A stretch of DNA of 64,000 nucleotides from Verrucomicrobiota bacterium (GCA_016222825.1 JACRQF010000015.1:1-64000); one strand, 5' to 3'. Positions 27,193-36,163 are shown, counted from the stretch's first letter. Notes: generated by a model not told the origin, from the letters alone. Made by a program: numbers and translations.

Positions 27193-27425
27193 TTCCCGTT
27201 CTTGTAGAGAATCTTGACCGCCGCGTCACGCTCGATGGCAGGCACAGCGAAGCGCAGCGTGCCGGCTGTGGCGCGCGCTTCGCCGGTCCGGGTGACTCGG
27301 CCCGTGTAGGTGTCCCAAAACTTCACGCGATATGTGCCGTCAGCGAACCCCGCCAGTTCCACAACAGGTGAAGCGAACGTTTCACTGCCGCAAGTTCCTG
27401 AACGATTCCAACGAGCACTCGACAC
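27189..27425 (-). pseudogene. 5'-truncated C-terminal domain of a lost secreted protein
   Basis: 78 codons ending with YRVKFWDTYTGRVTRTG and FAVPAIERDAAVKILYK. This is a typical closing beta-sandwich of glycoside-hydrolase-type proteins, in which the WDTYTG strand is followed by a PAI-x-RD strand. There is no signal peptide or catalytic domain, and its start lies inside the 3' end of the heparinase gene (stop at 27382). The stop overlaps the ATG of the BNR_4 gene (ATGA). I read it as what remains of a gene deleted between heparinase and BNR_4; the remnant may still be translated and couple the two. Confidence 0.6.
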
Positions 27426-29445
27426 GTGCCTCGCCGAGTTCCGGCGCGCGAATCTTCACCGAGGTTCCGTCCCACGCGAACTCAATCCGAGGCGGAAGAG
27501 TCCCGCGCCAGGGGAAAAGCAGAGTCGCCGAGCGCCACGGCAGTCGGGTCTGCACCGACATTGAGAGCGCGGGCGCGGGTTCGATCTTCCCATACGAGTC
27601 GGAATACCAGCCGCCGCGCGGGTTTTCGCGGCCTTGCTCGACGTGCGTATCGCCGAACGCCACCGTCGCGACCGTGTGCAGCGAGAGATTCGCGTCCTTG
27701 AAATCGGTGCGCGCCGCGCCTCCGTCTAGAAGCAGCTTTCCCGGCGCGAACTGAAACCGCGACTCGATCAGATGCTCGCCGTCGCCCTCAACGGAGTCGA
27801 ACACCACCCAGCAGCGTTCGCGGACGAAAACGATCTCGCGACGATGGATGACGGAGATGGTGTTCTTCGGCCCGTAGCCGAGATCGTAAACGCCGCGCGC
27901 CCGAATCTCGTCTTTCGTCACACGCCAGCCAAGATCGAGCGGTTTGTCGGGAATCCACGTTTCGCGCCGGCCCCGGCTGTGCTGGTTTTCGCCGTCAATC
28001 TTGATTGTCGAGTGCGCCGTGGTGCTCTTGAGGTAATCGTAGTAGGAGCGCGCGGAGTGGTCGTAGAGATGGCGGCCGGGATCCACCACAAAATTCCGGC
28101 CGTAGGCGAAGAGCCAGAAGCCGAGCTTGTCCTCGTGCTGATGACCGCGGCCGTAGGGGCCGGCATCGAACGCGAGATAAAGATCTCCGCGGTCCTGGCG
28201 CTGGCGCAAGAACGCAACGCCGGCGTAGGGGAAGAACTCCGGGCCAAGCTTCTCCACCGGCGAGAGCAGGTCTTGCAGGCCGAGCGCGGCGAGTTCTCGC
28301 GCGATGTTTCCGGGTGAACCGGGATCGGAGTCGTTGAATGCGGCCTGTTTGCTGCCGTCGGGCACGGTGGTTTGCTGGACGTAATGGACCATCTTGCGCA
28401 GCGTGGCGAGCGTGACGGGGTCCAGTTCTCGGCCGAGCGAGCGCAGCGGACGGACGACGGCCAGCAGGCTGTTGACAACCACGCGATGGTAATGCGGCGT
28501 CAGTTCGTCCTGCACACCGTCGGGTTTCACCTGCGTCATGATCTGGCTGGCGAGCGTGCGGGCGGCGTAGTCGGTGAAGCGGCCCGCGTCGCGCAACATC
28601 GGAAATTCCGCCGCGCAATCGAGCATGGCGCGACAGCCGAGGACGGGCCAGTTGCCAGCGTGGCCGTTGGTGACGATCTCCAAATAGGCCAACTGATCGT
28701 GGAGCGACTTGAGGATGCGCAGCAGCTCGATGGGCCGGACCTGTCCGCGCGGCAACAGGGCCGCGACACAGTTGGCCCACGCCACGCAGTGACCGGCGTT
28801 GTTCAGATACGAGCCGAACATGTAGGGCGAGCCCTTGAAACATCGGCCGAGGTCGCACTTGGCGATCCAATCGAGGATCAGCGCCACCGCCTTGCGGCTG
28901 TAGCGGGTGTCGCCCGTGGCTAGGTAGGTCTGCGTGAGGGCATCGAGGTAGCCGAAGCGGTTCAGGTCGTGGCCCCAGTGCGCCGTGCCGGGGTTGTGGT
29001 CCCAGTTGATGTCGTCGGGTAACTGATAGGTCTCGCCGTAGAAAGTAAAACGGTTGACCAGCACATCGTTCGCCAGTTCCCGCTTGGTGCGCGAGACGCT
29101 GCGAGCGCCAGCCGCTGGCTTCGGCGGCTGACAGACGCGACAGACCGCAGCGAGCGCCGCGTCCGCGTTGCCGGCCGCCAGCGCCTCCGCAAGTCCCGGC
29201 ACGCGCCGCGCGTCGAACAGCGCGCCCATTTGCAGGACGAACTGGTTCTCAGACAAACCTCGATCCTCGAACGAGCCGAGCGCCGCCAACACCTGCGCCC
29301 GGTCGAGCTTCTTCAGGCGCGACAGTTCCGCGCGCGACAACAAAGGCCGATCCGCGCCAGTTTGTTCTGCGGCCAGCAATGGAAGCGAGGCAAAGATGGG
29401 GGCGATCACCAAGAAGAAGACGAGAGTGTTGATTCTCATTCGCAT
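27382..29445 (-). CDS. Secreted heparinase II/III family polysaccharide lyase
   Basis: 687 aa. Signal peptide (about 1-26) followed by an (alpha/alpha) toroid (about 80-380: NWDHNPGTAHWGHDLNRFGYLDAL, GHAGNWPVLGCRAMLDCA, DELTPHYHRVVVN). The C-terminal beta-sandwich carries the family hallmark AFDAGPYGRGHQHEDKLGFWLFAYGRNF in two blocks and YYDYLKSTTAHSTIKIDG. Lyases of this fold cleave uronic-acid-containing glycans by beta-elimination; the toroid Tyr/His and the sandwich His of GHQHEDKL are candidate catalytic or metal residues. It begins 5 bp after the GH-like gene's stop. Start 29445 is preferred over 29484 because the latter lies inside the previous gene. Confidence 0.9.
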   Translation of the reverse strand: MRMRINTLVFFLVIAPIFASLPLLAAEQTGADRPLLSRAELSRLKKLDRAQVLAALGSFEDRGLSENQFVLQMGALFDARRVPGLAEALAAGNADAALAAVCRVCQPPKPAAGARSVSRTKRELANDVLVNRFTFYGETYQLPDDINWDHNPGTAHWGHDLNRFGYLDALTQTYLATGDTRYSRKAVALILDWIAKCDLGRCFKGSPYMFGSYLNNAGHCVAWANCVAALLPRGQVRPIELLRILKSLHDQLAYLEIVTNGHAGNWPVLGCRAMLDCAAEFPMLRDAGRFTDYAARTLASQIMTQVKPDGVQDELTPHYHRVVVNSLLAVVRPLRSLGRELDPVTLATLRKMVHYVQQTTVPDGSKQAAFNDSDPGSPGNIARELAALGLQDLLSPVEKLGPEFFPYAGVAFLRQRQDRGDLYLAFDAGPYGRGHQHEDKLGFWLFAYGRNFVVDPGRHLYDHSARSYYDYLKSTTAHSTIKIDGENQHSRGRRETWIPDKPLDLGWRVTKDEIRARGVYDLGYGPKNTISVIHRREIVFVRERCWVVFDSVEGDGEHLIESRFQFAPGKLLLDGGAARTDFKDANLSLHTVATVAFGDTHVEQGRENPRGGWYSDSYGKIEPAPALSMSVQTRLPWRSATLLFPWRGTLPPRIEFAWDGTSVKIRAPELGEARVECSLESFRNLRQ

Positions 29446-29449
29446 CACT

Positions 29450-30619
29450 CTAGTCGTTCGCATTACGTCGGAGAAGCTTTCCATCGAACGGCGCGAGCGT
29501 AAAGCCGCCGCCTTCCTTCACCGTGGCGGTCTCTTTGAACGGATTGACGAACACGGTCGCGCCGTCAAACTCGCGCAGCCAGTAGCCGGCGCGCTTTTGC
29601 ATCGGGCCGCGCGGGCGTCCGAGCTTCGTGTCCCACTCGGCGAACCACCAGTGTTGGCCGCGTGAGGTGGTGTGGTAATCGAACGCGGCATAGCCGTTAC
29701 CCATCAGCGCAAAGCAGAGGTTGAACCGCATCCGCGGCTCGTTGTGGCGCGCCTTTTCGACGAGCGCAGTCTTGTCCTTCCACGACAGCTTCTCCCATTC
29801 CCACGGATTGGCGATGTCGCCGCCGCCGTCCACCAGCGCCGTCACGTGCGGCCGGTGCGGCACGCTCTCCCATTTCTGATAGGCCGCGAGCAACTCATCA
29901 GCGCTACGCTTGAACTGGGGCCGTTTTCCTTTGCCGGCTTCCTCCAGAAACGTGAGTTGGTCCTCGAACAACACACCGTTGAGTTCCTCGCAGGCGAAAT
30001 CAATCGGCGCGCCGCCGTTGGCCATGACGATGAGATTTGGCCGCAACGCCCGGATGCCGCGCGCCACGCGCAGCAGGCCGGCGGTCCACGCGTCGTTGAG
30101 CTTCGCCGCGTCGTCGGCCTTGCCGTCGCGGTCGGCGTCGAGCCGGCCTTTCTTCATGTGCGCGATGTGGCGGTAGTAACTATCGAGGAAGATGCCGTCG
30201 AGCTGCGGCATCTGCTCCAGCGCCTCGCGCGCCATGCGGACCATCACCTCGTTGACCTCCGGCAACGTCTGGTTCGGCAGCGCGCGGCCGGGCCACGGCG
30301 AGATGCGCTGGCCGGCGGGGTCGAGCAGCCAGAAGCTCTCCTTCATCAGCGGATTGTTCGCCGGTTGTCCACGCACGGAGATGTAGTGGAGCACGATGAG
30401 CGACGGATTCTTCGCCTTTAACCGCGCCAGCTCGTTCGTTGCCCCGAGGTCTCCCACGCCGACGATGAGCTGGTATTTCGCCAGAAACTCGAGCTTCTCC
30501 GCCACCATGCCGCGCTTGATCTGCGCGCCGTAAAAGTTGGCGATTCGCGGATACGACGGTTCGTCGGCGACTGCGACGGCTGCATTCAGCGCCAGCAAAG
30601 CAAGGATGACTTGTTTCAT
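29450..30619 (-). CDS. Putative secreted glycoside hydrolase (GHL15-like TIM barrel)
   Basis: 389 aa. Signal peptide 1-18. A TIM-barrel pattern is visible: YQLIVGVGD, LIVLHYISV, LDGIFLDSYYRHIAHMKKGRLDADRDGK, LIVMANGGAPIDF, NGVLFEDQL. The acidic residues of GIFLDSYY and LFEDQL are good candidates for the catalytic pair. It resembles the hypothetical glycosyl-hydrolase families that annotate surface-exposed proteins of PVC and Bacteroidota bacteria. Its ATG overlaps the nitrilase stop (ATGA at 30616-30619) and the heparinase gene starts immediately after it. Function as a glycosidase is not demonstrated for the family. Confidence 0.7.
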   Translation of the reverse strand: MKQVILALLALNAAVAVADEPSYPRIANFYGAQIKRGMVAEKLEFLAKYQLIVGVGDLGATNELARLKAKNPSLIVLHYISVRGQPANNPLMKESFWLLDPAGQRISPWPGRALPNQTLPEVNEVMVRMAREALEQMPQLDGIFLDSYYRHIAHMKKGRLDADRDGKADDAAKLNDAWTAGLLRVARGIRALRPNLIVMANGGAPIDFACEELNGVLFEDQLTFLEEAGKGKRPQFKRSADELLAAYQKWESVPHRPHVTALVDGGGDIANPWEWEKLSWKDKTALVEKARHNEPRMRFNLCFALMGNGYAAFDYHTTSRGQHWWFAEWDTKLGRPRGPMQKRAGYWLREFDGATVFVNPFKETATVKEGGGFTLAPFDGKLLRRNAND

Positions 30620-32010
30620 TTCAGACTGCCGAGGTTCGTCGGGTCGGTGAACGGCGTGTAGAGATGCGGGCGGCGTTGGAGCCAGTTCACGTCGCGGAAA
30701 CAACCGCCCTGCCAGATGCGATAGCCGTCGTCGAGCGCCACGTCAGCGGCGATGAACTCCTGGTCGCCATCGTTCCACGCCAGCATCTCGCCTTTGCGGT
30801 CCACGATGCAACTGCCGAGCGCGTTGTTGCGCGCCACGACCATGCAGAGCTGGTTGTCCATCGCGTGCGTGCGCATGATCGCCCGCCAACGGTCCTCGCT
30901 GTAGATCGGCGTGCCGCGGCTCCAGCGGTCGGCGCGATGGTCGCCCATGATCGGCAGCAGCAGGAAATCCGCGCCGTTGAGGCCGACCATGCGCGAGGAC
31001 TCCGCCGCCGAGCTGTCCATGCAGATGTTGCAGCCGACGCGGCCCATCTCGGTGTTGAACACAGGAAAACCGTCGCCAGGCAGGATGCCGGAGATGTCCT
31101 CGCTGCCGGCGGCCAAGTGAACCTTGTGATAGCGGCCGTCAATCCTACCGTCGGGGCCAATCAACACGACGCTGTTGCGCACCGCATCGCCATCGCGCTC
31201 ATACATCCCCAGCGCAATCCGCACGCGATGTTTGCGGGCGATGGCCGCGAACACATCGGTCTCCGGCCCCGGCGCGGGCACGGCGAGGTCGAGCGAATTG
31301 CCCGGCACGCCCCATTGCAGCGCCACTTCCGGCAGCACGATAAGTTGCGGCCGATGTTTCTGGCAGGCAGCTTCGCACAAGTCGCCATAGAACTTGATGT
31401 TGTCTTGCAACGACTTGAACGGCTTGCGCCGGCTGTGTGCATTGCCGGTAACGACGCAGACGCGCACCGGCGGTCGTTTTGCCAACGGCTCGCCGGCGAC
31501 GGCCACACGCGGCAGGTGCCAGAGCGTCTTACCGGAGGCAGTCCAGCGCAACGCGGCGCGAATCGTAAGCTGGCTTGCCCCTTCGGGCGCGACCACTCGC
31601 CGCGAGAAACGCATCTTGTCCGCGCCAACGGCCACCGGCAGCAGGTAGTCCCACACCGCTTCGGGCCGTTCCTGATTCGGTTTGAGCGCGCCCCAGATCG
31701 CCTTGCACATCAGCGCATCGCGCGGCACGGCGAGACCACTGTGGCTGACCTCGGTCGCAATCTCGTAGGTCTGGCCCGGCGTAATGCCGTCGAAGCGCCA
31801 CTGCCAGCCGCCGCTGAGCGTGCGCGTGCCGTTGGCGTCCACGGCGAACGCCTCGCTGCGTTTCTCCGTCACGGGCGCGGCCTTCGGATGCGGCGCCCAC
31901 GGCTCGGCGGTTTTCAGAACCGGCGCCGCCGTCTCACCGGCCTGGACAATCGCCGACAACAGCGCGCTGGCAACGATGTTGATGAACGTCAGATGTTTCA
32001 TGGTGGTCAT
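30616..32010 (-). CDS. Secreted carbon-nitrogen hydrolase (nitrilase superfamily) with N-terminal beta-sandwich
   Basis: 464 aa. Signal peptide (about 1-24). Residues 45-175 form a beta-sandwich like those that bind carbohydrate. The nitrilase domain (180-440) has the Glu-Lys-Cys triad: Glu228 in VLPEVAL, Lys296 in RYHKVHL, Cys330 in GCNICMDSS. Export is unusual for the superfamily, which is mostly cytoplasmic. In this operon (sulfatase upstream, GH-like and heparinase downstream) an amidase acting on N-acetyl or amide groups of an amino-sugar glycan is plausible inference. The stop of the upstream sulfatase overlaps this start by one base (TAATG). Confidence 0.87.
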   Translation of the reverse strand: MTTMKHLTFINIVASALLSAIVQAGETAAPVLKTAEPWAPHPKAAPVTEKRSEAFAVDANGTRTLSGGWQWRFDGITPGQTYEIATEVSHSGLAVPRDALMCKAIWGALKPNQERPEAVWDYLLPVAVGADKMRFSRRVVAPEGASQLTIRAALRWTASGKTLWHLPRVAVAGEPLAKRPPVRVCVVTGNAHSRRKPFKSLQDNIKFYGDLCEAACQKHRPQLIVLPEVALQWGVPGNSLDLAVPAPGPETDVFAAIARKHRVRIALGMYERDGDAVRNSVVLIGPDGRIDGRYHKVHLAAGSEDISGILPGDGFPVFNTEMGRVGCNICMDSSAAESSRMVGLNGADFLLLPIMGDHRADRWSRGTPIYSEDRWRAIMRTHAMDNQLCMVVARNNALGSCIVDRKGEMLAWNDGDQEFIAADVALDDGYRIWQGGCFRDVNWLQRRPHLYTPFTDPTNLGSLK

Positions 32011-33434
32011 TACGGTTTGCGGGCTTTCGGTTTCACGGGCGGCGGCGGAACGTCCTTGTTCAACTGGTCGTAGAGGGTCTTCAGCCGCGCGACGATGTCG
32101 GGATGCTCGGCGGCCACGTCCTTCTGCTCGCCGGGGTCGGACTGGAGATCGAAGAGCATCATCGGCTTGGACGCGTCGCCGCTGCGCAGGCCGGGGTGGT
32201 CGCTGGGCTGATACTGCTCGTAAGGCGCGAGGATCGTCACGCCGTCGGGGCCGCGCGGGTCAATCCACCGTCCGTCGGGTTCGAGCTTCAAGCGCATGTC
32301 GTTAGGGGGCAGCACGTGCAACTTCCAGCGCGCGTCGCGCACCGTCGCCAGCCGCGGACCTTGATGGCCGAACACTGCTTCGTGCGGACTCTTCGCGCTC
32401 GAAGTCAGCAGCGGCATGATGTCGCGTCCGTCCAGCACGCGGTCGGCGGGCGCGGCAATGCCGGCGGCGGCCAGCACGGTTACGAACACGTCCATCGTCA
32501 CGGCCGGCTCGGCGCTGTGATGGCCGGCGGGGATTCTACCGGGCCAGCGCGCGATAAACGGCACGCGGTAGCCGCCCTCGAAGCTGGAGCCTTTCATGCC
32601 GCGCAAGCCGCCGCTGCTGCCGCCGAACCACGGGCCGTTGTCGCTCGTGAACATCACCAGCGTCCGCTCGTCGAGCTTCAGGCGTTTGAGCGCGGCGAAG
32701 AGTTCGCCGATCTGGCTGTCGAGTTCCGCGAGCACGTCCGCATAGAGGCCGTTGCCGGATTTCTTATAGGACTCCTCCGAACACGCGAGGGGCTTGTGCG
32801 GCATGACCTGCGGCAGATAGAGGAAGAACGGCTTTTCCTTGTTATGTTCGATGAACCTGATTGCGCGCCGAGCGTAGCGCTCTGTGAGCGTGGCCTGCAC
32901 GACGGGATACTCCACCACCCGCTCGCCATCGAGCAGATGCACCGGGCGCATGTCGTTGCTATAGGGAATGCCGAGGTATTCATCGAAGCCACGCCGGGTC
33001 GGCAGGAACCCGGGCTTGTGGCCGAGGTGCCATTTGCCGACCATGCCGGTGGCGTAGCCGGCCTGCTTGAAAAGCTGCGGCAGCAACACCTCCGACTTCG
33101 GCAGCGCGACCGCGTCGGCGACCGGCCCGGCGTCGGGCGTCGGGTTGCTGGTCATGCCGCAACGGAACGGATAGCGGCCGGTGAGCAGCGCCGCGCGGGT
33201 CGGCGCGCAGAACGGCGCGGGCGTGTTGAACGACGTGAGCCGCGCGCCCTCGGCGGCCATGCGGTCCAGATGCGGCGTCTTGAACTTCGGATGCCCGTAG
33301 CAGCCGAGATCGCCGTAGCCGAGATCGTCGGCGAGGATGACGATGACGTTCGGTTTCGATAATGGCTCGGCAACAGCGAATACCGCAGCGAGCATGAGAG
33401 TGACAGACGCGGCGAGAGACTCGAGTGTGTTCAT
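32010..33434 (-). CDS. Secreted arylsulfatase-type sulfatase
   Basis: 474 aa. Signal peptide 1-22, KPNVIVILADDLGYGDLGCYG opening in two blocks, formylglycine motif CAPTR (Cys76), GKWHLGHKPG, FTSDNGPWFGG and the closing block FDLQSDPGEQKD; C-terminus Pro/Lys-rich (PPPPVKPKARKP). First gene of the second polysaccharide operon (sulfatase, nitrilase-type amidase, GH-like, heparinase, BNR_4). The combination of sulfatase and heparinase-fold lyase fits a sulfated uronic-acid polymer; the exact position cleaved is unknown. Upstream lies hairpin repeat family A copy 3. Confidence 0.94.
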   Translation of the reverse strand: MNTLESLAASVTLMLAAVFAVAEPLSKPNVIVILADDLGYGDLGCYGHPKFKTPHLDRMAAEGARLTSFNTPAPFCAPTRAALLTGRYPFRCGMTSNPTPDAGPVADAVALPKSEVLLPQLFKQAGYATGMVGKWHLGHKPGFLPTRRGFDEYLGIPYSNDMRPVHLLDGERVVEYPVVQATLTERYARRAIRFIEHNKEKPFFLYLPQVMPHKPLACSEESYKKSGNGLYADVLAELDSQIGELFAALKRLKLDERTLVMFTSDNGPWFGGSSGGLRGMKGSSFEGGYRVPFIARWPGRIPAGHHSAEPAVTMDVFVTVLAAAGIAAPADRVLDGRDIMPLLTSSAKSPHEAVFGHQGPRLATVRDARWKLHVLPPNDMRLKLEPDGRWIDPRGPDGVTILAPYEQYQPSDHPGLRSGDASKPMMLFDLQSDPGEQKDVAAEHPDIVARLKTLYDQLNKDVPPPPVKPKARKP

Positions 33435-33500
33435 GGTTGATTTCGACCTTCAGTCTTGCAGGCGCATCGGTGTCTTGCGCCTTTCGACGACACGGTTCCG

Positions 33501-33562
33501 GGTTCGGAGTCCCGGCTTCAGCCGGCCATGCGCCCGACCGGCTAAAGCCGGGACTCCAAACC
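33501..33562. repeat. Intergenic hairpin repeat, family A copy 3
   Basis: Arms 33501-33527 and 33536-33562 around a short loop, core GGCTAAAGCCGGGACTCC. One arm carries TTCGG like copy 1 and the other TTTGG like copy 2, so the arms differ more than within the other copies. It lies between two minus-strand genes, the LysE exporter and the sulfatase. Confidence 0.85.
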
Positions 33563-33591
33563 AAATCACCGCTGCGAGGTTCATAGTTGGT

Positions 33592-34221
33592 TCAACTACC
33601 GCCGCTAATAATGCCGAGGTATTTCAGCCCATCCCAGAAAAAGAAAAGCGCGAACACCGCCAAGAGCACGCCGAGCGTCTGCATCACGAGTCGGTAACCA
33701 CGCCCCGCTAGCAGCGCCCGCGACTTCGCCGCCAGCAACGCCACGCCGATCTTTCCCCCGACCAGCAGCGTGTAGAAACAGACGAGAAACACCGCCGCCG
33801 CCAGCCAGCTTTCCGCCATCGTCTTGTTCAGCGTCGCCGCGCCGACCGTGAACCAGAACAGCCACGGGTTCGGGTTGAGCAGGTTCGCAAAGACGCCCTT
33901 GCTCCACGAACGCGGCGGCTCGCCGGGCGCATCCGCATCCACACTCGCCGGCCGGAAACTCTCCCACGCCAGATACAACACATACGCCCCGCCCGCGATG
34001 GCGATGACGCCCAGCACCGGCCGGATCGCCGACACCTTCGAGGCGAACACCATTGCCAGCAGCACGATGGGCAGGTCCGAGCCGAGCGGCGCGAGCGCCA
34101 CCTTGCACCCTTCGCGCGCGCCGTGCCGCAACGTCTGCGTCAGCACGAGCGTCAGCAGCACGCCCGGCGACAGCCCGCAGGAAAGGCCGAGCAAGATTCC
34201 TGATACGAACGCGGCGGTCAT
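33592..34221 (-). CDS. LysE/RhtB family translocator
   Basis: 209 aa, inner membrane. Six hydrophobic segments are visible, starting VSGILLGLSCGLSPGVLLTLVLTQTLRHG, the characteristic first helix and glycine-rich turn of LysE/RhtB exporters. Then come LPIVLLAMVFA, VLGVIAIAGGAYVLYLAW, NPNPWLFWFTVGA, WLAAAVFLVCFYTLLVG and TLGVLLAVFALFFFW. The family exports amino acids and related small molecules; the substrate here cannot be told. It begins 21 bp after the EF-hand sulfatase stop and could be co-transcribed with it. Confidence 0.88.
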   Translation of the reverse strand: MTAAFVSGILLGLSCGLSPGVLLTLVLTQTLRHGAREGCKVALAPLGSDLPIVLLAMVFASKVSAIRPVLGVIAIAGGAYVLYLAWESFRPASVDADAPGEPPRSWSKGVFANLLNPNPWLFWFTVGAATLNKTMAESWLAAAVFLVCFYTLLVGGKIGVALLAAKSRALLAGRGYRLVMQTLGVLLAVFALFFFWDGLKYLGIISGGS

Positions 34222-34242
34222 GGTTCGTTCGCGCCGCCTTCG

Positions 34243-35955
34243 CTACTTGGCTTTCCCGCCGCGGATGAACTCCTCGCGGCTCAGGAAGCCGTCCTTGTTT
34301 GTATCGAAGAGCGGGAACCGCTTTGGCGCTTCGTCGGGGTCGGGCTGCTTGTCGAGGAACTCTTCGCGTGTGAGCTTGCCGTCGTGGTCCTTGTCGCGCT
34401 TGTCGAACATCGCGCCGCGGTCCTGCTGCGGTTTTTTGGATGCGGGTTTTGCGGCGGCTTTCTTGCCGGTGCCGATCTGCGGCTTGGCTTCGGGCTGCCT
34501 GGCGAGAATGGCGCGGAGATGCGCGACGATCTCCGGCTTGTCGGCGGCGAGGTTCTTCGTCTCGTCGGGGTCGGCTTCGTAGTCGTAAAGCTCCAGCACG
34601 GCGGTGTCGGCCGGCGCACCAATTTGCTTCCATTCGACGAGCCGGTAGCGCGCGGTGCGGACGGCGCGGCCTATGCCCTGGCTGCGCGGATATACGTGGA
34701 GGACGAATTCCTTCGTCGTGGCGGACGGGTTCTTCAACGCCGCGGCGAAGCTCGCGCCGTCGAGGCCCTTTGGCGCGGGCAGGCCGGCGAGTTCGCAGAG
34801 CGTCGGGTAGATGTCCACCGACTCGGCGAGCGCGCCGGTCTTCGCGCCGGTCTTGGCGACGCCGGGCGCGACGACGATGAGCGGGATGCGCGCGGCCTGC
34901 TCGTAGTTGGTGTGCTTGCACCACATGCCGTGGTCGCCGAGATGCCAGCCGTGGTCGCCCCAGAGGACGATGAGGGTGTTCTTCGCGAGGCCGTTCTTGT
35001 CGAGCGCGTCGAGCACGCGGCCGAGCTGGGCGTCCATGTAGCTCGTGGCGGCATGATAGCCGTGGATGAGCAGGCGCGTCTTCGCGTCGTCGAGCGGGCC
35101 AACATCGGGGATGTCGCTGTATTGGCGCAGTTCGCCGCCGAACTGCGGCGCGAACTCCGGCGCGCCGATAGGCGGCACGCGCAGCTTTGGCAACGGGAAG
35201 GCCGCGCGGTCGTAGAGGTCCCAGTATTTCTTCGGCGCGATGAACGGCAGGTGCGGCTTGTGGAAGCCGACGGCGATGAACCACGGCTCGCCGGGCTTGG
35301 CTTTCGCGGCGTCGAGACGGCGAATCGCCTCCTCGGCGATCATGCCGTCGGCGTAGGTGTCGTCGGGCACGTCGGCGCATTCGGTGGCCGCGCCGCGCGG
35401 GAGCTTCGACGGGTCCACCTTCGCGTTGGAGAAGCGCGCCTCCTCGCGGGTCATTTCCTTGGGCCGGTTCTCCTTGAGCGCGTAGCCGCCGCCTTGGACG
35501 CTCTTGGACCGCCAATGCTCGACGCTCCACGACGCGGCATCCTCGGTGTTGCCGTGGCCGACGTGGAAGATTTTCCCCATCGCCTCGGTGCGGTAGCCAT
35601 GCTGTTTGAAATACTGCGGCAGCGTCACCGCGTCGGGCACGCTCTTGCGGAAGTTGGTGGCGAGGTCGTAGATGCCGAGCGTCTGCGAGCGCAGGCCGGT
35701 CAGGAGCGCGTTGCGCGACGGCGAGCAGACGGCCTGGTTGCAGAACGCGCGCTCGAACAGCACCCCGCGCGCGGCGAGCCGGTCAATGTTCGGCGACTTG
35801 ATGAACGGCGAGCCGTAGCAACCGAGCAGCGGCTTGAGGTCGTCCACGCAGATGAGCAGGACATTTGGATTTTGGATTTGAGCTTCAGCCGCGTGCAGCG
35901 GAATCAACGAAGTCAGGAACGCCAATAAGAGGGAGAGGGCACTGAGCTTTTTCAT
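34243..35955 (-). CDS. Secreted iduronate-2-sulfatase-like sulfatase with C-terminal EF-hands
   Basis: 570 aa. Signal peptide 1-23, NPNVLLICVDDLKPLLGCYG opening (the VDDLKPLLGCYG form is typical of iduronate-2-sulfatase/choline-sulfatase relatives). Formylglycine motif CSPSR (Cys77), MGKIFHVGHG, FIAVGFHKPHLPF and LWGDHGWHLGDHG with metal and sulfate ligands. After a Lys/Ala linker (about 495-515) the tail carries two EF-hand loops: DKDHDGKLTREEF and DTNKDGFLSREEF, with Asp at positions 1, 3 and 5. These probably bind calcium outside the cell. ATG 35955 (or 35964, three codons earlier) gives the signal peptide. Confidence 0.92.
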   Translation of the reverse strand: MKKLSALSLLLAFLTSLIPLHAAEAQIQNPNVLLICVDDLKPLLGCYGSPFIKSPNIDRLAARGVLFERAFCNQAVCSPSRNALLTGLRSQTLGIYDLATNFRKSVPDAVTLPQYFKQHGYRTEAMGKIFHVGHGNTEDAASWSVEHWRSKSVQGGGYALKENRPKEMTREEARFSNAKVDPSKLPRGAATECADVPDDTYADGMIAEEAIRRLDAAKAKPGEPWFIAVGFHKPHLPFIAPKKYWDLYDRAAFPLPKLRVPPIGAPEFAPQFGGELRQYSDIPDVGPLDDAKTRLLIHGYHAATSYMDAQLGRVLDALDKNGLAKNTLIVLWGDHGWHLGDHGMWCKHTNYEQAARIPLIVVAPGVAKTGAKTGALAESVDIYPTLCELAGLPAPKGLDGASFAAALKNPSATTKEFVLHVYPRSQGIGRAVRTARYRLVEWKQIGAPADTAVLELYDYEADPDETKNLAADKPEIVAHLRAILARQPEAKPQIGTGKKAAAKPASKKPQQDRGAMFDKRDKDHDGKLTREEFLDKQPDPDEAPKRFPLFDTNKDGFLSREEFIRGGKAK

Positions 35956-36007
35956 GCTACGCATGAGCCTGCCACCGCTCTCTGTCGTCGCGCCACAAGA
36001 AAAACAA

Positions 36008-36091
36008 CTACTTCCCGATGCAGTAGAGGTTGCCGAGGGTGCGGATGAAAATCTGGCCGCGGCTGATGGCGGGGGAGGCGGTTTCTTCTTG
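36008..36091 (-). pseudogene. 3' fragment of a PQQ-propeller gene
   Basis: On the minus strand this stretch encodes QEETASPAISRGQIFIRTL followed by GNLYCIGK and a stop. That is almost identical to the last 24 residues of the PQQ-repeat protein at 37693-38943 (ASPAISRGQIFIRTLGNLYC and the same end). There is no room for the rest of the gene. It is a partial duplicate, and the two copies flank the CsgG-like gene in the same orientation. Confidence 0.85.
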
Positions 36092-36163
36092 TGGCGCGCG
36101 GCTTGACAAGGCATATGCGCACGCTACAACTGGCGGACAATCCAACACTGGGAAGATTCAAAT

